Source of the DNA: Mikania micrantha
Lineage: Eukaryota; Streptophyta; Magnoliopsida; Asterales; Asteraceae
Length of the DNA: 64,000 nucleotides
Direction of reading: 5' to 3'
Assembly (NCBI GenBank): GCA_009363875.1
Contig: CM018694.1
Coordinates: 4,526,001 to 4,590,000, forward strand
Shown here: in pieces, positions 24,365-36,278 of the stretch
How positions within the stretch are numbered: position 1 is the first letter of the stretch
Layout: each line of letters begins with the position of its first letter
Notes under the pieces: model-generated
What the model saw: only the letters and a program-made list of their open reading frames with translations
Databases searched by the model: none
Told to the model about the DNA's origin: nothing
Translations under genes and position numbers: made by a program

Positions 24365-25989
24365 TTAATCGACTCATTGCGAACGTATTGATGTGTTTAA
24401 TTTGGTCTAATCCATAAAATTGAATTTTGATTTAAATTTCAGACAGGTTCGTTGGTTTACAGGTTCGTTGGTTAACAGGTTCGTTTGATATAGAAAGGTT
24501 CGTGCCGAACCTTTGCGGAGTCAATGACCGAACCTTTAATTATTAGAGGTTCGTTTGACCAAAGGTTCGCACCTGTTGACTAGGTTCTTCTGAAATTTAG
24601 GTTCGTCAAATGTGGAAATAGGTTTGTCTTAAACTTAGGTTCGTTCACATGTGAAGGTTCGGTTAAGGACATAGGTTCGCTGGACTTAAGACTTGGAATT
24701 TTTTAATTTTTAATCCTAAATTGAATTATGTTTCTGATATATGTTTGTTTTAAATTGCAGATATGGCAAACTTGGCATTTGGTGACAAACATAATATTTG
24801 TGCTTACTTGGATCCTACAACAAAGAATGGCAAATATTTTAGACCTATGATCGAGTTTTTGAGAAGATCAAAGATTTATTGTGCTATATCGAATCATTGT
24901 CACATCTATCGATCTCATATTCAAAGTTTCTGGGAGTCAGCAAGATTGATTGCTGTTGATGATGTTTTTGTTATTGAAGCTAGTGTGCTTGGACAAGTGA
25001 TGAGAATTAGTGAAGCTGATGTTCGTAGGGTTTTGAGGTTTGGTGGAGAACCTGAAGGAATGACTTTGATTCATGAAAGATGTATTAAAGGTTGCTTTTT
25101 GAGAATCAAATAATTTGGAGTATACAGTGAATACTCAATCAAGAAAGGAAAATTGCCTCTCCAGTACAAGTTTCTAGCACATGTACTGCTTCACTGTATG
25201 AGTATGAGGAGGGGTACATTTGATGAGTTGAGAGATCTTATGAGATCAGCTATGGTTGCTTTGATTCTAAACAAGCCACTCAACTTCTCTGCAATGATTT
25301 TTAGATATTTAGCTGATAATATTACAAAAGCTAAGGGCAAGTTCTTGATGTATCCAAGATTTGTACAGATGCTTATTGATGAGAGATTTCCTGAACAAAG
25401 TTTGACAAGAGCTGTGGATGACAGGTTGAAGTTAAAACACATGACAGACTCTAGTTTGGGTCAAGTGAAGACATATCAGAAGAGTAATGATGTTGTGCTC
25501 ACAAAAGATTTAATTTGTCACTGCGCAAGAGCTAACTATGTTGCACCACTAAATGATTCATAGAGAAATGAAGATTATAGTTCTGATAATGAACAAATAG
25601 ATGATGATCAATCACCACCACCGCCTCCTCCACAAGATCCTCAAGTTCAACAAGCTCGTGAACAATCTTCTTCAGTTAATCAACAAGAACAATCAACTCC
25701 ACGTGTTGCTCAAACTACATTGGAACCTCTTCAAGTTATCTATCCTGATCAACCATTTGTTTCTAAAAAAACAACTACTGCATCACCATCAAATGTCGAA
25801 GCTGATGATGTTATTTATGAAATGGAATAGGATTCAACTGAATCTAAGATGGAAAATGTGCAAGTGGGTAACAGAATGGTTCGTAGGATGAAAAGAAATC
25901 CCATTCACCAAGAAGAAAGGAATGATCCTAATTTTGATATTGCAGAAGATGAGCCAGAATCATCTCATCTTGTTACTACAGTGTTGTAA
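24365..25989 (+). mobile_element. Right fragment of the older Ty1/copia element
   Basis: It continues the host sequence after element 2. The stretch 24440-24690 is noncoding and packed with AGGTTCG repeats. A pyrimidine-rich tract ending TTGCAG (24760) stands three bases before the ATG of the ORF at 24763, which looks like a splice acceptor. The right boundary of the element was not found. Confidence 0.6.
24763..25989 (+). pseudogene. Degenerate extra (env-position) ORF of an Asteraceae copia element
   Basis: The frame of about 409 codons begins MANLAFGDKHN and is interrupted by TAA at 25111-25113 and TAG at 25561-25563 and 25828-25830. There is no frameshift. The pattern DKHNICAYL, a cysteine- and aromatic-rich middle (SHIQSFWESA), then KFLAHVLLHCMS and KFLMYPRFVQ matches a protein common in Asteraceae genomes. 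There it is often fused to or next to copia pol and is sometimes labelled longin-like in annotations. After 25563 the frame becomes Pro/Gln-rich and ends in an acidic tail. It occupies the position where Sirevirus-type elements carry an env-like ORF. Its function is unknown, and here it is decayed. Confidence 0.75.
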
Positions 25990-28790
25990 TTCATAATGAT
26001 TAGTTAGAACGAGCAAAATATGGAAGTAAAGTTAATCCACCACCGCCACCATCACTACACCACCGCACCATCAATCGCAACACAATCCAAATGACTGTTA
26101 TTATTATCATTTTAGGTATCCAATTATCAAATGGCTCTAACTCTTCAGGGTACTTTTTTATCCCTTAAAAACATAAGAATACTGTGTTCAACTGTTAGAC
26201 CTCAATCACAAATAATAATTTGCATCAATGTAAGGAATTTAATTAAAGTACATACCTTAAAGATGAAACATTATCACACTTACAAAAAGATGAAGATAAA
26301 ATATTTACAAATTTATTTTACAAGAATAAGCATCACGCGCAACACCACAATTAAAAATATATGTTTTTAAAGTGATTACATCAATGTAATAGAAGAACAC
26401 TCCGTATTTTTTAACTCTAGTTTTTCGCTAGTGGCTATCTTGTTCTTCGATTTCATCTTCATTGTTGTTATCAACTAATCGAAACACTAAAATATAAAGT
26501 TATTATATAACTTTTCAAATTAAAATTTTAACACCAAAATCAGAAATAATAAATTGCATAAGTGTAAAGAATTATATAAAGCATCATATTTACAAAACTA
26601 ATGCACCATACAAGTTATGCAGATCCACCACCACCAGCATGACTGCACCAACGCACCACAATCCAACATACTATTATTATTATCATTTCAGGTATCTAGG
26701 GTTTCGTGATGCTCAAAATAAGCTGAACCATCTTGGCTTACACGGGCTTTATCGTCACTTGCCAAAACCTCTTACGTTGTCTCAAAATACTACAGCACGC
26801 CACCATCATTGCACCACCGTACACACTGCATTACACCACCACCACTGGTTATTATCAATCCAAATAATTTTGTTGCTTTACATGTTTGTCTTAATTCACT
26901 TACAAAAACATGGGGTCCAAAGTAAATATATTTTTTGTATGTTGATTTAAGAGCCTTAAATTTGTGGAGGAGAAAGTTAACTCAATTATGTGCAATGCAG
27001 GTAGTAATACAATTCATGCATTACAATATCTATATTTTTGAAAATTAGTACCATAGTAAATTAAATTAAAATGCATCACATTAATTCATAATGTAGCAGA
27101 CATGTTGGTGAAGTTTGTATCACTTAAAATATATTTACACTAATGATTACTGCGTTACGGCAAGTATGATTTTTGTATCACTATAACTATGATTACAACA
27201 TTACGGTAAGTATGATTTTACTGCATTACTGTAAGTATTATTACTGTAGGCAAGTATTATAATTACGGTAATGTAATTACTGTAATGTAATATTTACTGC
27301 AATATGGTAAGTATGATTTTTACTGCATTACGGTAAGTATTATTACTGCAGAAAAGTAATTTAATTAAAGTAGTATAATTACGGTAATGAAATTGTTACT
27401 GTAGTGATCACAATTACAACAAACAGGAGCAAGTTATCTCAATTTTGTGTGACAGAGGTAAATAATTCAGTTCATGCATTATAAGTAAATATTCTCTGTA
27501 ACTTAACATTATAGTAAAATGCATCACAGTAATTCATAATGTGTGCTACTGTAAATATGAAAGTAATTGATTTATATGAAGACAAAATTTGGGATTTATA
27601 TGAAGACTAAAACCCTAAAACATAGATTCATGCCATTAAAACTAGGGAATCTTGTGAAAATCTTAACACTAAATAACACATATTCAAAAATTGTTAAAAC
27701 CTAGAACACAAATAAATGTCATTAACATAAACAAAAATTTTTCAATTTAAAATTGTTAAACCTAAACTAGAATTAATAAATTACAATAATGAAACACCAT
27801 ATCATCATGTGCAACACAATGTGCAGCATCATCTTTGTGCAAAACAAGGTATTACTTTAATGTAAGAAAATGATACAAGGTATTACAGTAATGTAAGTGT
27901 TAATAAAACCATAGTTAGAGTATTCTTCAACTAATAACCAGTTACATTCGTGTAACCATAAACACGAAGTAGAAAGAATTTATAATTATGAAAACCTATT
28001 TTTCACTATTTTTAAATGATCTAGAATTTTACCTTTCTCATTTCAACTTTGAGCACATTCTCTTCCTTTAAAATTTAAGGTTTTTAACCTAATTTATAGT
28101 TCAGAAAAAAAAAACAACTAAAGAAGAAAGTTGGAAGAAATATTCTCAAATCTTCTAACAAAATTTTAAAGAAAAAACAGTGATTGTGAAAAGGAAAAAC
28201 ATACCATATCGATGGAGTAATCAAACCTTGGTTTCCCGAATCTGACGACCATTGCTGAATGGAATAATCGAACGAGCATGAAAGCTAATCGGAATAATCG
28301 AACGACCCTTGCTAACCAAAATAATTGCTAATCAGAATAGTCAAACGAGCATGGGAGCACATGAAATTACCGCCAATCAGGAGACCAGATCTCCGTTACC
28401 AACATGGAAGCAAAGCCAACCGAATGAGCAAATAGTGAAGAAAGTTCTTGGAAAACCATAGTTTTTGAAATTTTGAAAGAATGAAAGATGAACCAGAGTT
28501 CTTGGATAGAATTTGAATGGTGAACTTGGTAGCCAGAGTTCTAAAATTTGATTATTCGATCAAAAAATTGGGAAAGATGATTTGATTAGGTGATTTGTCA
28601 GGTGATTTGATATAAGCAATTGAAACAAAAATACTAAAATGCCCTTATTGTATCATATTCTTTTTAAAAGCCCATTTGTTTATTCTAATTAAATCCCAAC
28701 CATTAGATCAATCAGATAAAGTTGATCTAACATCTCAGATTTAGTTAAACGGTTAACGCATTAACATAGGGTTAACAACGGATCATTCCC
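25990..28790. other. AT-rich intergenic DNA with diverged repeats
   Basis: No supported gene is present. Two related blocks with CACCACCGCACCA and TATTATTATCATTT(T/C)AGGTATC occur near 26040-26130 and 26620-26700. At 27140-27370 there are degenerate repeats of TTACGGTAAGTATGATT. The right end (28760-28790), read on the minus strand, begins GGGGAATGATCCGTTGTTAACC next to a (TA)n tract, like the fold-back elements to the right. Confidence 0.6.
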
Positions 28791-28803
28791 CTATATATAT
28801 ATG

Positions 28804-28837
<34 letters not shown>
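28791..28837. repeat. (TA)n microsatellite
   Basis: An alternating TA tract with occasional G (TATATGTATATA) joins two fold-back-type termini. Similar tracts are at 29264-29280, 29312-29370, 33465-33488, 33878-33906 and 55315-55352. Confidence 0.9.
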
Positions 28838-29263
28838 GGGGAAGGATCAAATAAAAAGTTTATTTTGCCTAAAAAGGCTAAAAAGGATTTTTAAAATCTC
28901 TAAAACCGACCCAAACGAACACCAATTGAACTAATTTCGATCGCATTGGAACCGTCTCATCAAACCCTACAATATTTGATTTTTGGTTTTAGCTTTAACA
29001 ACTAGTTTTAGAGTTTGCATTTTAAGGCATATTTTATTAACTTTTAGGTTTTATTTTTATGTTAAGGGTTTGTTTTTATAATTTTGGTTTTATGATTAGG
29101 GTTTATTGTTTATGATTTAAGGTTTAGGTTTTAGGGAATTATAAGCCGGTTCCAATGATGTAAAAATGAAATCAATCGGAATTTGTTTGGGTCGGTTTTT
29201 GAGTTTTTAAAAATCCTTCTTAGCCTTCTTAGGCAAAAAGGACTTTTTAGGGGAACCTTCCCC
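28838..29263. mobile_element. Fold-back (MITE-like) element in a TA tract
   Basis: The 426-bp unit is bounded by GGGGAAGGATCAAAT and its inverse (GGGGAACCTTCCCC end). Inverted arms of about 80 bp contain AAAAGGCTAAAAAGGATTTTTAAAA on one side and the complement on the other, and share the ACCGACCCAAAC motif. The middle has AGGGTTTA-like T-rich repeats. No coding sequence is seen. The element family is not identified. Confidence 0.7.
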
Positions 29264-29310
29264 TATATATATATATAGGGAGAGTATCAAATGTTAACAC
29301 ATATTTATTG

Positions 29311-29369
<59 letters not shown>

Positions 29370-29610
29370 GGGAGAGTATCAAATGTTAACACATATTTAT
29401 TGCATTAACCGAATAACTATATCTTATTACTTTGGGGCTCACACTAAAATAAATCTAAAGATATATGTTTTTTCTTTTTTTTTTATTTAATGTAGGGTCT
29501 ATTTACATTGATAAAAAAATAAGAAAAACATACACCTTTAGATTTACTTTAATGTGGACCCCAAAGTAATAAGATGTAGTTATTCGGTTATCGCAATAAG
29601 AAAGGGTCCC
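29370..29610. mobile_element. Second fold-back element in a TA tract
   Basis: It starts GGGAGAGTATCAAATGTTAAC after (TA)n and ends AAAGGGTCCC. Arms of about 75 bp are complementary: TAACCGAATAACTA with CTTATTACTTTGGGG on the left, and their inverse near 29555-29600. A short duplicate of its left end (29277-29311) lies just upstream. Confidence 0.65.
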
Positions 29611-30562
29611 TATGTATATGTGAGTGTGTGTGGGTGGGTGATCAGAAGACCCACATAATATAATATATATATTTTTACTATTTGTTTTTCATGCATTTTA
29701 ATAGTATATATATAATATAGTAATGTGTTTTTTAGTTTTATTTTTTTTTATTTTTATTTTATTTTAGTGTTTAATATAAATATAAGTATTTAATTAAAAA
29801 ATAAATAAAAAATCAATAATAAAATATTAAATAAATATAATGATTACAATAGAGTGATGAGAGGTGATGATAACAAATACTTATGTGAAGAGAGATGATG
29901 ATGTTAGTTTTTTATATGACACCTACGTGGAGTGATGGTGTTGCGATTGGACGGCAATTCCTGACACGACCGAACATTACATAATAATCAAGTTATGGGT
30001 TGGCAAACAGGTTGTGTTCGGATTGACCTGTTTACAAAACAAGCCAAGTTTGGGTTAACCCATTAACAAACGGGTTGACCTGTGAACCTGTTTAAGGTTT
30101 CGAAATAATTTTTTATTTTTTCGTAATATTTAGTTTTTTTATATTATTTACCATACTAAAAACGTCAATATTCACACGCTTTTAACCAACAACCAGCTTA
30201 CAATCTGTAAACCCGAATTTATGTCATTTTGGATTAGGTTGAAAATTTTGCCATAAATAAATATATGACTCATATTCGGGTTGCAAAATTTAACTAACCA
30301 ACGTAAAACTGTTAACCCGTCAACTCAACATGATTGACCAATAGGAGTGATAATATTAATACCGATAGCATCGAAAGAAAACGTTGGTCCCAAGTCTTTT
30401 TCCTTGAACGCGGAAACTCCTCGAACACTGTCCACAAAATTCTAGCGGAAAGATATCGGAAACTTCCTTAAAGTCAAGATAACTTCAACACCCAACGATC
30501 GATCGATTCCCTTCATTCATGATCCACCTTCCCCCTGAAACCCTAATTCCCATCTCGTTTCG
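29611..30562. other. Intergenic region upstream of the ATL gene
   Basis: The part to 29930 is AT-rich without ORFs. At 30000-30090 and 30200-30330 there are pieces of the GGGTTGACCTGTTTA type, common in decayed plant hAT-like repeats. The last 60 bases before the gene contain AACCCTAATTCCC, as often seen in 5' leaders. I could not fix a TATA box. Confidence 0.5.
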
Positions 30563-31459
30563 ATGTCAAATCTGCACAGAAAGACGATGATGATGACAAT
30601 ACGAGATGCATGTAAACCTAAAGAGGACTGTGATGATCAACACCCGCAACCGACGCTTGATAATCATACCCTTTCGCCACTCAAAATCATGATGATTTGC
30701 ATTCTTGCTGCCACTTTCTCCTTCCTTTGCTACATCATCATCATCAAAATATGCCGTGCTTTCAAAACCAGATGGCGCAGGAGAATGAGAACCCATGAGC
30801 TGACCCCAGATCAGACCCAACAAGATTTAATCGACGAGGACCATGAGCCGGTTGTGTTTCACCCCATTTGGTTGATCAACACAGTCGGTCTGGACCAGTC
30901 GGTGATCGACTCGATCCAAATGTTCAACTACCGTAAGGAAGATGGTTTCATCGATGGAACTGGTTCTGATTGTGCTGTTTGTTTGGGTACGTTTCAAGAG
31001 GAAGAAAGCCTTCGACTTCTGCCCAAATGCAGCCATGCCTTTCATGTCGCGTGTATCGATGCCTGGCTACGGTCTCACAAAACTTGTCCGTTGTGCCGAG
31101 CGCCAGTGGTGAATGACAGCAACCATCAAATTGATCAAAATTTTGTTGGATCAATCGCACAAGAAGATAACCCAAACCCAAACCCATTTGGTGTTCTCCA
31201 AAACGAGCTCATAGGGATAGAAAACGTTCATGAAATCCGCACAAACTGTGACAGTTCAGATAAGACATCTTTTAGTAATGTGCAGAGTGATTTGACCCAT
31301 CATTGTAGCCAAGGACCTGAACCAATGAGGAGATCGGTTTCATTGGGTTCGTTTTGCTTTGTTGATCAAGAAATTGGAGAACCAGCAGTGAGATCATCAC
31401 AGAAGCCGAACATGATGTCCAAAAGTATGAGGTCTAGAGTCAATCTAGATGAAAATTGA
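30563..31459 (+). CDS. RING-H2 finger protein, ATL family (ATL54-like)
   Basis: This is a 298-residue intronless gene. ATL proteins are membrane-anchored E3 ubiquitin ligases that recruit a ubiquitin-charged E2 through a RING-H2 domain. Residues 41-64 form one hydrophobic transmembrane segment followed by a basic stretch (KTRWRRRMR). The GLD motif is at 109-111. The RING-H2 ligands are C137, C140, C156, H158, H161, C164, C175 and C178, with the family's Trp at 167. Spacing C-x2-C-x15-C-x-H-x2-H-x2-C-x10-C-x2-C is canonical. The C-terminal 115 residues are polar and probably variable. The Met at 30563 is the first in frame after a typical leader. The HPIWLINTVGLDQSVIDSI context resembles ATL54 and relatives, but the exact orthologue is not settled. 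No defects are seen, and it is the only intact host gene found. Confidence 0.95.
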   Translation: MSNLHRKTMMMTIRDACKPKEDCDDQHPQPTLDNHTLSPLKIMMICILAATFSFLCYIIIIKICRAFKTRWRRRMRTHELTPDQTQQDLIDEDHEPVVFHPIWLINTVGLDQSVIDSIQMFNYRKEDGFIDGTGSDCAVCLGTFQEEESLRLLPKCSHAFHVACIDAWLRSHKTCPLCRAPVVNDSNHQIDQNFVGSIAQEDNPNPNPFGVLQNELIGIENVHEIRTNCDSSDKTSFSNVQSDLTHHCSQGPEPMRRSVSLGSFCFVDQEIGEPAVRSSQKPNMMSKSMRSRVNLDEN

Positions 31460-33464
31460 TCAAGTCTAGCAGATGTTTATGACTGTTTCTTGGTCATGTT
31501 AGTTTAATTGCTTGATGAAAACATATCAAGTACTTGTAAACTAAAGTCAGAAAGTTATACTATATTTTTCACACTAATATTCATCATATACAACTAGAGA
31601 TCACAATATGTAACGAGTTGGGTTCATCTAAACAAATTACATAAAAGAATTGATGTTTTCGATAAGATTAAATAAAAAATATATGCTTTAAGTGTTTGGA
31701 AAAAAAATTTAGTTCCATACCGTGTTTTTAAAAAGTCCCTATAAAAAGATTTTAGTGAATTTTTCCTATTTTTGGACAACTTTGGTACAGAAAATATGAA
31801 TGTTGTTGTCCTGCTAACGACTTTGATGAAGTTTCGTTGTTCTTTTAACGGCTTACCTAGATGTACAAGAAAAAAGAACACTTAAAAAATTCTTAACCGG
31901 TTCATTTTTCACCTGTTTCAACAAAAAATCATTTATGTTGGCATCCATTTCATCTTCGGTACCCTTTTTACACAAAACTTACGGTTTTTTATTTCGTTTT
32001 ATATGTATCGAATGAATTTTGAGATGTCCATTACCCACTGCATATCACAGTTAGATATGAAATGCATTATTTTAGACATAATATATATGTTGGGCAAAAG
32101 TAGCGTCATGGTATACATGGACCTCAAGCTTTTTCGGGGCCCTAGGTGAAATTTAAATCTGAAGCACTTATCTCACACTTAATAGATATGTTTAAAACCC
32201 TTCTTCTTATCTGGATTTGAAACCGTCAACAATAAACTAAAAGTCTATAGACGACGGAGTTAAAAAAAAATTGTTCATTATTCAAATTTTGTTGTTCATC
32301 ACATAAATTTTGTTGTTCATGACATATATTTTGTTGTTCGTTATTTGCAATATCTTTTTGTAACTGTAACTGTAACATATTTTAGGATTAATTGATCCTT
32401 TTTCATTTTCAATCATAGCATCTAGTTTAATTTCTTCTTCCTTTTTGAGTATCCAAATTCATATTTTCTATTTGACATAATGAACAAATCAAGCAAGACA
32501 ACAAAATAATACCTAAGCAAAACCTAAATGATTAAATGGCTAAATAAATCAATCAAGTAAAACATACGAACAAAAGAGCTTAACAGTAAGTCTAAAAGTC
32601 AATTGAATCAATTATTAATCAAGACCTAAATTAATCAAATAATAAGGAACATATTAATCAACTAAGTTGAACACAAAAACATAAGAGTTTAACTACTTTA
32701 ACATTAAATCAGAAGAATACCTTTAGGTCATTTACTCAATTAGGAGCAAATACAAATAGAAGCAGAAATCACAGCCCAGTTGGGATTTGGGTACTCCCCA
32801 CTTGAGTCTCGAGTCTTGTCTCTTGAGTCACGATTCTCGAGCAGACCCAAACGAGCACTCGAGCAGGCCTTGTTGCAGGGTACAAGACAACCAACGTGAA
32901 CAGCCAAGCACTCGAGCAAGACACTCGAACAGGAAACTCGAAACCAGGGCGAATGGCTTGTAGGCTGCAGCTTGACACAATGAACAGGCGATGGCCGATG
33001 GGTTCGTGAGACGAAGTGTTAATGGCTTGACGAGTGTTAATGGTTTCCAATCTTCCATGGCGGGTGAACGATAATGGATGATATGATATTTGATGGATTC
33101 ACGATTTCCCAATACCCCACCCGGTCGGCCCTTGTAACATTTATAAAAATTAATAATAAACAATTATATTTAATAAATGATTTATGACGTCATTTGAAAT
33201 TTTCATTTATAAGCATACACACACATAGATATGTACACATGAGAAAAATAAATAAAAAAGGTAATTTAATATACATCTAAATATGTATGTATCTATGTAT
33301 GAAAATGTATTTACAAGTATACAATTTAAAGAAATACGAACAAAAACATATTATCTATAGATTTATAATAAATCTCGTAAGGTTTAGAATTTATTTATAA
33401 ATAAATAACTGAAACAAATAAATTTTAAATTATGAAAATTTTAATAAAAATTTATAAAATAAGA
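31460..33464. other. AT-rich intergenic DNA downstream of the ATL gene
   Basis: No gene is supported. CTTTTTCGGGGCCCTAGGTGAAAT at 32130-32153 resembles a common plant repeat. At 32795-32945 a local cluster of ACTCGAG-type hexamers stands out from the AT-rich surroundings. Open frames at 32769-33163 lack homology. Confidence 0.5.
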
Positions 33465-33489
33465 TATATATATATATATATATATATAA

Positions 33490-33874
33490 GGACAGGTTCA
33501 AATGTTAACCCTCCCTTGTATCGTTAACCCGTGTTAACCATGCATTTTTTGCCCAAATCTTTTTTTTTCATGGTTTTTGTTATACATAAATAGGGGGTTT
33601 TTTTTTGTGTTTTTGCTAATTCATCACCGTTTAAAAATTATTTACAAGTGTAAGTAAGTGTAAGTTACTTACATTAAGTGTAGTGTAACTAACTTACACT
33701 TACTTACAGTTGAAAATAATTTCTAAACGGTGATGAATTAGCAAAAATACAAAAAAAAAACCCCCTATTTATGTATAACAAAAACCATGAAAAAAAAAAC
33801 AAAGATTCGGGCAAAAAATGCCGGGTTAACACGAGTTAACGATATAAGTGAGGGTTAACAATGGAACCATCCCC
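33490..33874. mobile_element. Near-perfect palindromic fold-back element in a TA tract
   Basis: The 385-bp unit begins GGACAGGTTCAAATGTTAACC after (TA)n and ends with the inverse before (TA)n. Almost the whole unit is self-complementary: GCTAATTCATCACCGTTTA on the left and TAAACGGTGATGAATTAGC on the right, around a small centre of GTAAGT repeats near 33650-33710. No coding capacity. A fold of this length should make a double-stranded RNA hairpin if transcribed. Confidence 0.85.
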
Positions 33875-33906
33875 TATATCTATATATATATATATATATA
33901 TATATA

Positions 33907-34990
33907 GGGCAAGGTATAAAAAATAACCCTCTTTTTTTGCTACAACTACATAACCCATTTAAACCAATCATAAACTTACACATAAGCATTACATTAAAAT
34001 ATTAAAAAGGACATCATAGTCATTTTACCCCTTATAAGTTCCCCCCCTCTTTTTTAAACATTAATAACTTTTTTATAATATATTATTTTTAAAAAAAAAT
34101 TACACCATTATATTCGTCTCATTTTTCTCTTTAATTCCGTTATAGTCTCGACTAATTTTTTTAACTTTTTTTTAAATGCCCTATATTTACATCATTGTAA
34201 CGAGGTTAAATATAACAAATTTATTTGAAATTATTTTAAAAATGATAAATTACAGTGATGTAATTTACATTGACATACTTTATCGTGATGTAATTTACAT
34301 TGACGTAAAATTCGGTTTCGGTTTTTTTTGGTGAATTTGGTTTAAATTACAGTGATGTAATTTACATTGACAACAAATTAGTTTAAATTTTTTTCAAACA
34401 ATGATAAATTACATCACTATAATTATCAATGTGAGAGAAAAAAATCAAAATAATGTGTTCTATTACATCACTGTAATTTATCATTGTAATTATCATTGAC
34501 GTAAAATTAGGTTTCGGTTTTTTTCGGTGAATTTGGTTTAAATTACAGTGATATAATTTACATTGACAACAAATTAGTTTATATTTTTTTTGAACAATGA
34601 TAAATTACATCACTATAATTATTATTGTGAGAGAAAAAAATCAAAATAATGTGTTATATTTACATTACTGTAATTTATCATTGTAATTATCATTGTTAGA
34701 GAAAAAAAATAAAATAATGTGTTACGTCACCGTTAATTATGTCATTGTAAATTACTTCATTTTGTGTTACATTACTTCATTTTTTGTTACATTAATGTAA
34801 TTTACCATTGTTAGAAAAAATTTTTAATTAATTTGCTATCTTTAAGCTCGTTACAATGATGTAAATCCATGACATCAAAAAAAAAAAAAAAAACTAGTCG
34901 AGACTATAACGAAATTAAAGAGAAAAATGAGACAAGTATAATGGTGCAATTTTTTTTAAAAAATAATATAGTATAAAAAAGTTATGTCAT
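33907..34990. mobile_element. Imperfect fold-back element with ACATCACTGTAAT repeats
   Basis: The left end GGGCAAGGTATAAAAAATAACCC follows (TA)n. Long inverted arms lie at 34066-34156 and 34893-34983 (for example CGTCTCATTTTTCTCTTTAA and its inverse). Between them are several direct and inverted copies of GTAATTTACATTGAC. The matching right terminus is missing or degraded. Confidence 0.6.
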
Positions 34991-36278
34991 CTTTGGATTT
35001 TCTAAATGTTTAAATAGATCAATAGGTTTTATCTTGTTTTACTTTGTTAAATCTTACAATTTCATTACAATTTATTTGTCAAATAAAAATAGAAGTGATA
35101 GTTATGATATCTAAGTTTCTTATATTGACATAAGATAACTCAAAAGTCTTGAAGTTTAAGCAAAATTATGTTTAATCAAAAATATTTAAAATAGTTTTTT
35201 TATAGTTATTTGATAATTTTATATGGGATTTTATCAGATGATCTTTCAACATAAAAATATTTAATCTAATAATTTGTAAAATTTGTATGTCAAAGTCTAA
35301 ATTCTATAAGGTGTGTAAAATACTTTTATTTATTATTACTAGGAATAAAATAAAATGTGGTGGTAAGTCAAAATTACTTTAAATAAAATGTTTAAAACTT
35401 ATTTAGATGCAAACTTATATTTTATAAAATTTAAAATAAGATAAGTCAAAAAAAAATAATATATTATGACTAAACATTTTCTATATATGAAAATATTTAT
35501 TTTTATAAAATGTACAAAATTGTAATTAAAATTATTAAATAAATCTTAAGTATTTAATTTATTTAAATATAATTATTTACTAATAATATGTATATTTTAT
35601 ATACATTTTTGTAAAAAGATGTTTATATATGTTTATTTAGAATAGTAGGATTTACATAAAAAAATTCTGTGAAAACAGATTTTAAAAATGATTTTCAAAT
35701 AAAAAGTTATAAAATAGATGGTCGAAAACCGGCCTGGGTAAGATTCGAACCGGCGACCTTACATTATATCACAAGCGCCAGACCAGTTGATCTAGCACCT
35801 GAGAACGAAAGGATTCCATTTTAATATGTTTTATTATAACCCGAGATCATCTTTCCCAATCAGATTCAAAAGAAAACGAAACCCTAATTCAATCATCCCT
35901 CGAATTCGATCGTATTGTGATCCGATTGTGATAAAAATCATAGGGCTTTTGTTCTTGATAAAGAAACGAATGTTATGACTTATAAATCGCTTATTTGATG
36001 TTAAAGATTCGTGGGCTTCGTATCGAGGAACCGAGACTCGAAAATCTGTCTTTGCAGGTCTTTAATCGAGATTAATTGAGTTTGTGTGTGTTGTTTGATT
36101 ATCCAGAGACTTTCGAAATGATCTTTTGAACGAGTTGGTGTGGTTAATTCATAGTTTTATACTAGTTATTGTCAATTTAAATTTCTCGGTCATACATGGT
36201 TGTTTAGGAAACGATTTTGTTATTAAAGAGGATGTTAATGGCTTGATTGATGATTGACATAGATTACGCGTTTGTATA
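34991..36278. other. AT-rich DNA up to the solo LTR
   Basis: No ORF has recognisable homology. The stretch 34991-35720 is AT-rich. From 35820 to 36100 the sequence is less AT-rich, with AACCCTAATTC, and could be the 5' leader of a lost gene. A tRNA-like relic lies at 35733-35805. Confidence 0.5.
35733..35805 (-). other. tRNA-like relic
   Basis: On the minus strand a box-A-like TAGATCAACTGGT is followed by a B box GGTTCGAATC and TTACCC. Stems of the acceptor and T arms do not pair well and no clear anticodon loop is seen. It is either a decayed tRNA gene or a tRNA-derived SINE head. Confidence 0.35.

Noticed and set aside
35733..35805. Functional tRNA gene
   Set aside because: Box-like motifs are present but acceptor and T stems do not pair and no anticodon loop can be drawn.
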